Assembly: GCA_022009675.1 (NCBI GenBank)
Contig: CP091718.1
Span: 496,001-560,000 of the forward strand
DNA from: Oscillospiraceae bacterium
Lineage (GTDB): Bacteria; Bacillota; Clostridia; Oscillospirales; CAG-272
Direction: 5' to 3'
DNA length: 64,000 nucleotides
Shown here: piece after piece, positions 8,425 to 14,990 of the stretch
Position numbering within the stretch: position 1 is the stretch's first letter
Layout: each line of letters opens with the position of its first letter
Translations under genes and position numbers: made by a program
The notes under the pieces: model-generated
The model's input: the letters and a program-made list of their open reading frames with translations, nothing else
The model's database searches: none
Told to the model about the DNA's origin: nothing

Positions 8425-8493
8425 CGCCCTGCGGGCTTCGTTCGGTCGTTCCTCCGCTTCGCTCCGTCCCTCCCTCTCTACACCCGCAGGGCG
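8425..8493. other. GC-rich hairpin at the 3' end of the IS481-like element
   Basis: CGCCCTGCGGG (8425-8435) pairs with CCCGCAGGGCG (8483-8493), with a 47-base pyrimidine-rich loop. It follows the transposase stop and lies inside the element, so it may serve transcription termination or be a structural end signal. Confidence 0.5.
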
Positions 8494-8559
8494 TTTCACG
8501 ATTCTTTGGACTTGATTATTTTTTCTTCTTTTTGGTCTCACATCATTGACAAATATACA

Positions 8560-8586
8560 CTCTAGTATGTACCTATGATGGACAGT
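8560..8586. repeat. 27-bp direct repeat, right copy
   Basis: Identical to 7313-7339; it begins the surviving reading frame of the interrupted gene at 8562. Confidence 0.85.
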
Positions 8587-8702
8587 CGGGTGGTACTGCA
8601 TACACAGTGAATTATGCGTTGAAGCAGAATAAGATTGTTATCCAAATCAACCTATCAACAGCACATGTTACCATTATCAGTAAGCGAACTTTCGATAATT
8701 GA
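8562..8702 (+). pseudogene. 3' remnant of a SLOG-like (DUF1273-type) gene
   Basis: The frame through the direct repeat reads LVCTYDGQSGGTAYTVNYAL then KQNKIVIQINLSTAHV and stops at 8700-8702. A YDGxSGGTxYTxxYA pattern is typical of the nucleotide-binding C-terminal end of SLOG/DprA-like DUF1273 proteins. The 5' part is missing and is not found left of the element. A plus-strand hairpin terminator follows at 8751, supporting a real former gene. Confidence 0.5.
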
Positions 8703-8750
8703 TTCTGCGAACTGCTTTTCTTTGATTACAGCACCCCAAATATTGAACAT

Positions 8751-8790
8751 CGAGAGATAGTTTTTTTAGGCTATCTCTCGACTTGTTTTT
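8751..8790 (+). terminator. Intrinsic terminator
   Basis: CGAGAGATAG and its perfect complement around a T-rich 10-base loop, followed on the plus strand by ACTTGTTTTT. It ends the transcript of the SLOG-like remnant and stands at the 3' end of the convergent conjugation operon. Confidence 0.7.
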
Positions 8791-10194
8791 ATGAGTTATT
8801 TTCCGCAACATCAGCCCTGTGGATTTTTACGTCTTGAGGTCTTCTCGCATTCTTTTCACTTGCGGGATAATTCTGTTCGTGTTCTGTCTGTTCGTAGGGA
8901 TAACTGTTTGATGGAATCTCATCTTCCTCTTTGCTTGACTGTTTCTGATATTTCTCGTGAGTTGCCGTCATCAAATCATCCTTGTTGGCGTATTTGATTT
9001 TTTGGTTATCTCGAAGAGGGACAACGAATGGCTTGTCCTCAAACTGAATACCCCACTTGAAAAAGAGCTTCAGTTTTACCTTTATCGGATTGATGCCTGT
9101 CTTTGTAACAACGAACGTACCTTTGGGCAAGGACTTCAATTCGTCTGCTGTCATCAACGGTCGCTCAATCATTTGCAGGGAGCGTGACGGATCGTTTTTG
9201 CTCTGACTTACGCTTCCTGACATAACAGTACGAGTACCCAATGACTTTGACAGCACCTGCGCGGTTTCCGAGTTGGGAGCGAATCCACCGAACACTGTGA
9301 GCTGGGTGTTGTCCACGATAATTTCAGCACCTTCCTTGCCGTAGTTCTTTTCGAGCTGGGCGAGAGACTGAATGATCGGTACGATGGAAACCCTACGAGA
9401 ACGTGAAGCCGAAAACATCATCTCGGCAGATTCGATCTTGGGGAGTGTACCGAACTCATCGCAATAGAATACGACACGGTTCTTTAACTTATCGTCATCT
9501 TCATCCAGCAGGGGATACATTTCGAGCCACACCTTGCTGTTGTCAAAGTCATAGCAAAGGGCAACGGGATGACCGAGTGACTGGTCACATTGGAACGACT
9601 GCGAAACGTGAACACCTTCGCAGTATTCGTAATAGTTGCCGTGAGTTGACAGCACATAACCTGATGCGGAGTCGATATCAAATGCCAACTTGATGCCCAT
9701 TATATCGGCGGCAAGTTCTTGAGCTTCAGCAGTACCTTCTTTCGGGATGATGCCGTCAATTGCTTCACCTGCAATCATGCTGATCTGACCGACATTGTAT
9801 CCTAAGTCTTCATCTGCATATCTGAGTTCAAAGAGAACATCGGGATACTGACGGGAAAGAGCCAAAATGACTTTCCTCGCTGAACTGTTAGCGGAAAAGA
9901 AACGGATTTGATTATTTCCTTCGTCAAATTCCAAGCCTTCATCGTATCCATACGAATTCCATTTGGTGTCCCAATTCTTTGTGCGCCAATCGTACCAATT
10001 GTTATCCTTGTACAGACGTCTTTCTTCGAGACCGAGGTCGCCCAAATACAGTCCTTCGGGTTGCGGAATGATCTTGTTAAAGTCGATTGAGCCGAGTGCC
10101 GTATTCGTCCATTTGAATTGCTTCGATAATCTCCCGGCATCGCTTTGAAGAACATTTGGTAAAAAGTCAATTCATTTGTGATGTTATTCGCCAT
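8789..10194 (-). CDS. Chimera: Api92-like domain fused to C-terminal half of VirD4/TraG coupling protein
   Basis: Start MANNITNELTF, then at least two indels before a continuous frame from 10045. Residues 1-about 190 carry signature pieces of Api92/YubB ferredoxin-fold proteins of conjugative elements (SIDFNKIIPQPEG, WYDWRTKNWDTKWNSYGYDE, FELRYADEDLGYNVG). After YPLLDEDDDKLKN the protein turns into a T4SS coupling protein: Walker B VVFYCDEFGTLP, MMFSASRSRRVSIVPIIQ, FGGFAPNSETAQVLSKSLG, then a charged C-terminal tail. The Walker A motif and membrane helices of VirD4 are absent, so the coupling half should not hydrolyse ATP. The simplest reading is an internal deletion that joined two genes in frame. 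It is the last gene of the operon; its start overlaps the methyltransferase end. Confidence 0.75.
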
Positions 10195-11459
10195 TGTCGG
10201 TCTCCTTCTGCGAGTTTTTCATGCACTCGCTTGATGATAGCACCAAGCTCGGTGATGACGGGTACGCTTACCGCATTACCTGCCATCTTGTACAGTCTTG
10301 CATCGGATAATCCGGTTGATTGGGCTTTCAAAAACTGCTCGTCGGTGAATCCCTGCAAACGCCAGCACTCGATGGGCATGAGCTTGCGGATTTTGTCGTT
10401 GTCTGCAATGCCGTGGAGGTCTTGGGTTGTCAGCGTAAACATGGGTTCTTCGGGATCCTTCATTCGTCTGCCTTGCTGACGGATTTTTTCTCGGTCAGGA
10501 GTGAGGACTGCTCTTGGTCCTTCTTCTGCCTTTTCCAGCACACCTGAATGTTCACCCTTGCGGTTACTTATCCCTGCATCCTGTCTTGCCGTGATGCATC
10601 GAGCAAGCTCGGTGATCTTGGGTTCTGGATTCATATCAATGAAGTATACGCCTTGCGTGATATTCGGTGTGATGGTGTGTGCGATCTGCTTTCCGACTCG
10701 TCCTCGCCTTGTATTGAGGTTAGGATATGCCAAGTCGATGCTGTCGCCGGGTTCGGCTATCTGATAGCCGGATTTCGTCAGCGACTTGATGGGAAGCTGT
10801 CCTACGGAGTAGAGTCCTGTATTTCCGGCGAAACCGCCGCCATTGCTCGTGAGAGTGCAACTCAGTCCGTCTTGATCATAGACTCGGTCACCTTGTCTGC
10901 CACCGAGCTTTTTGAACAATAGTTTTTTTGGATTTGCGTCGGTGAAAGATAATATCTCTCCGGGGCATTCTTCTCCAAGATAGCAGATAAGAAACACTCT
11001 TTTTCGGGCTTGGGGTACTCCAAAATTCGCGCTGTTAAGCACCTGCCATGCGACATCGTACCCCAATTCAGAAAGCGTAGTGAGGATGGTCGCAAACATC
11101 CTGCCGCCGTCATGCGATAGCAAGCCGGGAACGTTTTCAAGGAGCAGATACTTAGGTCTTTTAACTCGGGCAATCCGGGCAATTTCAAAGAACAGTGTTC
11201 CTCTGGCATCTTCAAAGCCCCCTCGCTTTCCAGCGATTGAAAAGCTTTGACAAGGGAATCCTCCGCAAATAAGGTCGATATCCGGCAGTTCTTCAGGCAC
11301 GATCTTTCTCGCGTCTTCAAAAAATAGTTCTCCTTTCGTGTCATAGATTGCTTCATAGGCTTGTCTTGCGTAAGGGTCAATCTCGCAAAAGCCTATGGGC
11401 ATAAAAAAATCGCCGAACTTGGAGAGGCCTGATCTGAAGCCCCCAATTCCGGCGAACAT
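10167..11459 (-). CDS. Orphan DNA (cytosine-5)-methyltransferase
   Basis: 430 residues with the C5-MTase motifs in order: I FAGIGGFRSGL, IV GGFPCQSFSIAGKRGGFEDA (catalytic Cys of PCQ), VI LLLENVPGLLSHDGG, VIII NFGVPQARKRVF, and X GNAVSVPVITELG. The long segment between VIII and X is the target recognition domain. Relatives usually start a few residues earlier (KYLDMFAGIGG); here the codons before the ATG read IKYLD but offer no ATG, so the true start is uncertain. No restriction endonuclease lies nearby, and the gene sits in a conjugation operon, so protection of the element from host restriction is the likely role. Confidence 0.9.
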   Translation of the reverse strand: MFAGIGGFRSGLSKFGDFFMPIGFCEIDPYARQAYEAIYDTKGELFFEDARKIVPEELPDIDLICGGFPCQSFSIAGKRGGFEDARGTLFFEIARIARVKRPKYLLLENVPGLLSHDGGRMFATILTTLSELGYDVAWQVLNSANFGVPQARKRVFLICYLGEECPGEILSFTDANPKKLLFKKLGGRQGDRVYDQDGLSCTLTSNGGGFAGNTGLYSVGQLPIKSLTKSGYQIAEPGDSIDLAYPNLNTRRGRVGKQIAHTITPNITQGVYFIDMNPEPKITELARCITARQDAGISNRKGEHSGVLEKAEEGPRAVLTPDREKIRQQGRRMKDPEEPMFTLTTQDLHGIADNDKIRKLMPIECWRLQGFTDEQFLKAQSTGLSDARLYKMAGNAVSVPVITELGAIIKRVHEKLAEGDRQWRITSQMN

Positions 11460-11479
11460 GTCTAAATATTTGATTTGTG

Positions 11480-12245
11480 TCAGAGGCTCATACCTCCGTT
11501 CTGCTCAAACGACTGTCCAGTAGCGGAGGAGATGATATCCCAAATGTCTTCGGGACAATCTGCCATATCTACATGAATATCGCTCTCGCAATTTACTGTG
11601 TACCAGTATCGATACGGAACAAGATTCTGCATGAAGGCTTTTTCAGCTTCGGTTTCTTCCGTTACACCGTGATCGATTACACCTGTCGGCGTCATAACGC
11701 ACGTACCCCAATGTTCTCCGGAGGAGTCCAAGTCAAGGGTGACAAGTGCAGGATAGTAGTCGCCTGTCTGCAGGGATTCAACGATAGCGGGTACTTGGAT
11801 GAAGCCTACGAGACCATCGACACTGTCTGTGTCATAAACCTCGACGAACTTATCGTGAAGTTGCTTGAGAATCTCTGTGGTGTAGGTGTCGTTGGCATTC
11901 TCGATTTCATCGGCAAAGCGGTCGAGGTCTACATCCGCAAAGATATCTCGGTGAACGGCATCATAAAACTTGTCGTAATTCCGAGCGCACTTTTTCTTCG
12001 AGAAGTTCTCTTTGCGTCAAGGCTCTGTATTGGTCCACGCCGTATGCCAAGCCGAGGCTTCTGCCGTTGTCAAATCGACAGAAAACAGTAGCAATGTCAT
12101 CGATTCCTTCTACCGTGCCTTTCGTTCCGGGTGGAATCGGGTGCGGATCATCTCCCATGCTGATGAGCTTTATGCGAGTGCCTATGGGATAGCGTTCTCG
12201 CAAGCTCTTGGCAATGTTGCTTAACTGGCTGAAGGAATAATCCAT
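11480..12245 (-). CDS. DUF4314-domain protein of a mobile element (one frameshift)
   Basis: The ATG overlaps the stop of the previous gene (TAATG). The first 70 residues are a DUF4314 domain (LRERYPIGTRIKLISMGDDP, IPPGTKGTVEGIDDIATVF, DNGRSLGLAYGVD). After an indel near 11985 the frame continues NYDKFYDAVHRDIFADVDLD, QLHDKFVEVYDTDSVDGLVG, SSGEHWGTCVMTP and ends EQNGGMSL, about 254 residues in total. DUF4314 proteins are a hallmark of Tn1549-like conjugative elements of Clostridia; their function is unknown. The C-terminal part could be a separate gene if the indel is real. Confidence 0.65.
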
Positions 12246-12658
12246 TACATACCTCCCATTTCCATGCCACTATCAAAGCAATAGCCTTGATCGGCATACA
12301 TGGAGATATAGTCCTCAACAGCGTCTGAGATGAGGTTATAGTCATAAGCAGTCGGCTTGTAGATATACCAGTCGACTCTATCACCGTCATCCCACACGTG
12401 AGGAGCATGGTCACCCTTCATGCCGATGACATCGGAAAATTTGAAGGTTTCGCTGTCAACCGTACCTTCGTGACGGTTAATAATGGTCAGTCGCAAAGCA
12501 TCGTACTGACCGGAGATTTTGGTGTTTACGAATTGCACCTTGGCTCGGAGATCTTCTCCAATCTTGGTAATCATGGGTTTACCTGCGAATACGGTATCGT
12601 CAGAGATGCGTTCCGAATCATCAAAGAGTCTGTGCAATTCCTTTTCGTAAAAGGTCAA
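12245..12658 (-). CDS. Uncharacterised acidic protein of the conjugation operon
   Basis: A TTG start at 12658 is preceded by AAGGAG at the right distance; earlier in-frame codons overlap the preceding gene. About 137 residues (TFYEKELHRLFDDSERISDD, GEDLRAKVQFVNTKISGQYD, RVDWYIYKPTAYDYNLISDA) ending SGMEMGGM. The end resembles that of the protein encoded at 13279-14152 (GMTMGGM). No family recognised. Its ATG-stop overlaps place it within the coupled operon. Confidence 0.6.
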   Translation of the reverse strand: MTFYEKELHRLFDDSERISDDTVFAGKPMITKIGEDLRAKVQFVNTKISGQYDALRLTIINRHEGTVDSETFKFSDVIGMKGDHAPHVWDDGDRVDWYIYKPTAYDYNLISDAVEDYISMYADQGYCFDSGMEMGGM

Positions 12659-12677
12659 TAAGTCAATCTCCTTCCTT

Positions 12678-12938
12678 TTAGTAAATATAACGGTCTTCAA
12701 AGCCTTCGCCTTTACGGAGTTCATCCATGAGTTCTTCTCTGAATCGCATATCGGTGCATTCGTCAATCTCGCCATTCTCGAACTCCAAAAGCGGAGTACC
12801 GTCTGCTTCTGCGATATAACCGCAGTGTTGTGTATGAATGAAGTCAGCCACTTCCTTCATACTGTGGAGTTGTTTGCCCTCGTCATAGAGTCCGATATGA
12901 CCGAGGAGCATGTCGTAATACATTTCTGTTATGCTCAC
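12678..12938 (-). CDS. Uncharacterised small acidic protein of the conjugation operon
   Basis: A GTG start at 12938 overlaps the stop of the previous gene (GTGA). About 86 residues: MSITEMYYDMLLGHIGLYDE, MKEVADFIHTQHCGYIAEAD, ELMDELRKGEGFEDRYIY. Similar in style to its upstream neighbour (segments ADFIHT and VAYFLLRMQ both follow an acidic stretch). No family recognised. Confidence 0.55.
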   Translation of the reverse strand: MSITEMYYDMLLGHIGLYDEGKQLHSMKEVADFIHTQHCGYIAEADGTPLLEFENGEIDECTDMRFREELMDELRKGEGFEDRYIY

Positions 12939-13279
12939 CCCCAATCAATCCCGAATAGTTCATCGGGAGAGTAATTGCAGGTGAAGTTAACAGATTCAAT
13001 GTGGTCGCAGTGACCGGAGAGGAAGTTCTCGTCCTTCTGCATTCGGAGCAGGAAGTATGCCACTTCCTCAATGCTGGCTTGGTGGGTTTCGCCCTCGCCA
13101 TACAGATACGCATCTGCGTGTACGGTGATCTCGGTGTCCTCCTCGATGCTATCAAGGAAGTCTTCGAAGATGGTGTAGTGTTCAAAATCGTCAAACTCTC
13201 TCGGAATCCCACTGACAAGGAATTCGGCTTGATTTCCGTCGGGAGTGGATACCCGAACAAGTGAGAACTGAAGAGCCAT
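12935..13279 (-). CDS. Uncharacterised small acidic protein of the conjugation operon
   Basis: ATG start overlapping the previous stop (ATGTGATGG). About 114 residues: MALQFSLVRVSTPDGNQAEF, YTIFEDFLDSIEEDTEITVH, ASIEEVAYFLLRMQKDENFL, ending FGIDWG. Strongly acidic; no membrane segment. Function unknown; coupled translation suggests it works with its neighbours. Confidence 0.55.
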   Translation of the reverse strand: MALQFSLVRVSTPDGNQAEFLVSGIPREFDDFEHYTIFEDFLDSIEEDTEITVHADAYLYGEGETHQASIEEVAYFLLRMQKDENFLSGHCDHIESVNFTCNYSPDELFGIDWG

Positions 13280-14152
13280 CACATACCACCCATCGTCATG
13301 CCGTCTGACATGAGGCGATCCTCGAACTCGCTTTCGTTGTCGATATAATAATCATCGCCCGAATGCCAATAACTCACGTACATGAAGCCACCGTAACGAG
13401 AACCGTCGAAGCAGATTTCTCTCTGCTCGAATCCTTCGCCAAGGCCGTCCGAGTTCTGACCGGAGATCCAGTCTTTGAGATCTTGTTCTTCTTCCTCTGT
13501 AAGTGGACCTGCTGTCTGTACGGTGATGCATCCGTAGAGCTCACCGTTTCGGCGTTCAAAATCCCAATCGGCAGAACGAAGCTTTTTCCGAGACCCCATT
13601 GTTGCCGTGGAAGTATTCTGCAATATTACATTCATCACTGGCATTATACTCCAGTAAGCCCTGACGAATAATATCTTCGTGACAAGCTGCAAACGCGGCA
13701 TCTTCCTCGTAGCCATCCTCATCGATGTCACCATAGCAATCTCTGCTGTGTACCTGAATGGTCAGCGGACAGTAATATTTGGTTGTAACCGACTGGGGAT
13801 AGGCTTCGGTAAGCATTCTGTTGAGCTGCTCGTAGGAAGCAAGACCTTCGACCTTGACGGTGTTCTCAAACTCACGTCTGTTCACATACGGGAGATTGTG
13901 CATCAGAGCGATCGTGTCATTGAATGTGTGGAAGCGAAAGCCTGTGGGGATTGCTTTGGCAATGGCGTTTTCTACAACGCCACGGCAGTCGAGAGTGAAC
14001 GAGAGACCTTGGTCGGATTCCTCATTATACTTGATATCATATTCACTTGCGTGAATTGCGCCCAAATATGAGAGAGCACCAGCCAACTGTTTTCGATCTA
14101 CTGGGAGCTGAACGGAGGCGGTATAGTCGCCATTTGAAATAATTGCATTCAT
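13279..14152 (-). CDS. Uncharacterised first protein of the conjugation operon (one frameshift)
   Basis: Start MNAIISNGDYTASVQLPVDR with AAAGGA upstream. About 290 residues if one indel near 13580 is repaired: QLAGALSYLGAIHASEYDIK, TIALMHNLPYVNRREFENTV, EDGYEEDAAFAACHEDIIRQ, then RSADWDFERRNGELYGCITV, GPLTEEEEQDLKDWISGQNS and the end DRLMSDGMTMGGM. I recall similar uncharacterised genes near ArdA-type antirestriction genes of clostridial conjugative elements, but cannot name a domain. It opens the operon that runs to 8789. Confidence 0.6.
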
Positions 14153-14176
14153 CTGTTATCAATCCTTTCTGCAAAT

Positions 14177-14212
14177 AAAAAAGCCAAACGCTTGGCTGAT
14201 AAGCATTTGGCT
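14177..14212 (-). terminator. Strong bidirectional hairpin terminator ahead of the conjugation operon
   Basis: AGCCAAACGCTT (14182-14193) pairs with AAGCATTTGGCT (14201-14212) with a single mismatch; six T follow on the minus strand and a T7 run follows on the plus strand. On the minus strand it lies only about 30 bases before the ATG at 14152, so it either ends readthrough from the island edge or works as an attenuator for the operon. Confidence 0.75.
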
Positions 14213-14274
14213 ATGTATTTTTTTCCGGGACTATTATTGGACGAGTACAGAAGTAAAAATGGTATATTTAGTTG

Positions 14275-14526
14275 GGTTCGAATCCTGCAATTCAAGATTC
14301 GGTTCATTTTTGGTTAAAGAGATTAATGGTTGAATATGGAGGGAAGTTAGGTTCGAATCCTGAAACAAAGGAGATGGTTCTTTTTGAGCAACCACCATTT
14401 GTAAACAATTTGTTGCGTCGGAACTTTTTCTTGAAATACCGTAAAACGCTGTATAGGTTCGAATCCTTTTTGAAATTCAAGTTTTTTTGAGCATTTTGAA
14501 AAATGATTTGGTATAGGTTCGAATCC
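14275..14526 (+). repeat. Four tRNA T-arm-like motifs
   Basis: GGTTCGAATCC occurs four times, at 14275-14285, 14350-14360, 14456-14466 and 14516-14526, each preceded by TA or TG and followed by T. This is the T-loop core of tRNAs; the second copy (TTAGG-TTCGAAT-CCTGA) can form a full 5-bp T stem. No complete tRNA surrounds any of them, and they point opposite to the tRNA-Gln gene. The spacers are AT-rich and unrelated. They may be footprints of integration at tRNA 3' ends. Confidence 0.6.
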
Positions 14527-14584
14527 TGCGGATTTTCAAAATTGGCATTTCGGATCTTTATTTTTTTGAAAAAACTTAGGGACG

Positions 14585-14620
14585 AAAAAAGCGGGGAAAT
14601 CTCTCGAAATCTCCGCTTTT
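14585..14620 (-). terminator. Intrinsic terminator of the tRNA-Gln transcript
   Basis: AAAAGCGGGGA and TCTCCGCTTTT form an 11-bp stem with one G-T pair, followed on the minus strand by a run of T. It lies about 45 bases after the tRNA 3' end. Confidence 0.7.
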
Positions 14621-14663
14621 CTCGTTTTTTCTCGTCCGGTCTTTTTAGGACCGCATACATGCA

Positions 14664-14739
14664 TGGCTGCGGCACAAGGATTCGAACCTTGGTAATGACG
14701 GAGTCAGAGTCCGTTGCCTTACCGCTTGGCGATGCCGCA
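14664..14739 (-). tRNA. tRNA-Gln (anticodon CUG), CCA encoded
   Basis: The minus strand gives a complete cloverleaf: acceptor TGCGGCA pairing with TGCCGCA, D-arm CGCCAAGCGGTAAGGC, anticodon stem ACGGA/TCCGT with loop CTCTGAC (anticodon CTG), T-arm CAAGGTTCGAATCCTTG and the encoded CCA. The extremes are the discriminator and CCA at 14664-14667. The AT-rich island begins right after its 3' end, the classic integration site for tyrosine-recombinase elements. Confidence 0.95.
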
Positions 14740-14758
14740 TTGCTCACCAACGCCCCAC

Positions 14759-14787
14759 ATTATAGCAGATTCCCGCGCGCTTGTCAA
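14759..14787 (-). promoter_or_regulatory. Sigma-A promoter of tRNA-Gln
   Basis: Perfect -35 TTGACA (14782-14787) and -10 TATAAT (14759-14764) with a 17-bp spacer on the minus strand, about 20 bases before the mature tRNA 5' end. Confidence 0.9.
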
Positions 14788-14883
14788 GAGCTTTTGAAAA
14801 AAATCACGGAATTTTCTGTGAATTACAGAAATTGCCATCATCTGCGGGAATGGGTAGTTGCAGAAATGCCGGGGCAGTGCGCC

Positions 14884-14911
14884 GGGGCATGGGCTGAAAA
14901 GCCCACGCCCC
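14884..14911. terminator. GC-rich hairpin after the surface lipoprotein gene
   Basis: GGGGCATGGGCT pairs with AGCCCACGCCCC around GAAA (one mismatch). It lies about 80 bases after the minus-strand lipoprotein stop; no T-run follows, so termination is plausible but unproven. The rest of 14788-14990 shows nothing recognisable. Confidence 0.45.
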
Positions 14912-14990
14912 TTCTGTGTGTCCCTGATTGGCGCGGAGGAGCGCCGGCGGAGCCGCGCCGACAGCTCTTTCAGGCGGCGGGATGGTGTCC

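Larger units (their letters stand above)
7340..8559 (+). mobile_element. IS481-like insertion sequence
   Basis: About 1.22 kb with imperfect terminal inverted repeats: the left end reads GTGTAGTGTTACAATAGATG then TGAGACCAAAA, and the right end, read inward on the other strand, reads GTGTATATTTGTCAATGATG then TGAGACCAAAA. It carries one transposase gene and a GC-rich hairpin region after it. It lies between 27-bp direct repeats and interrupts a plus-strand gene whose 3' end survives at 8562-8702. Confidence 0.75.

Noticed and set aside
14275..14526. Four additional tRNA genes
   Set aside because: Only the T-loop core is present; acceptor, D and anticodon arms cannot be built around any of the four motifs.
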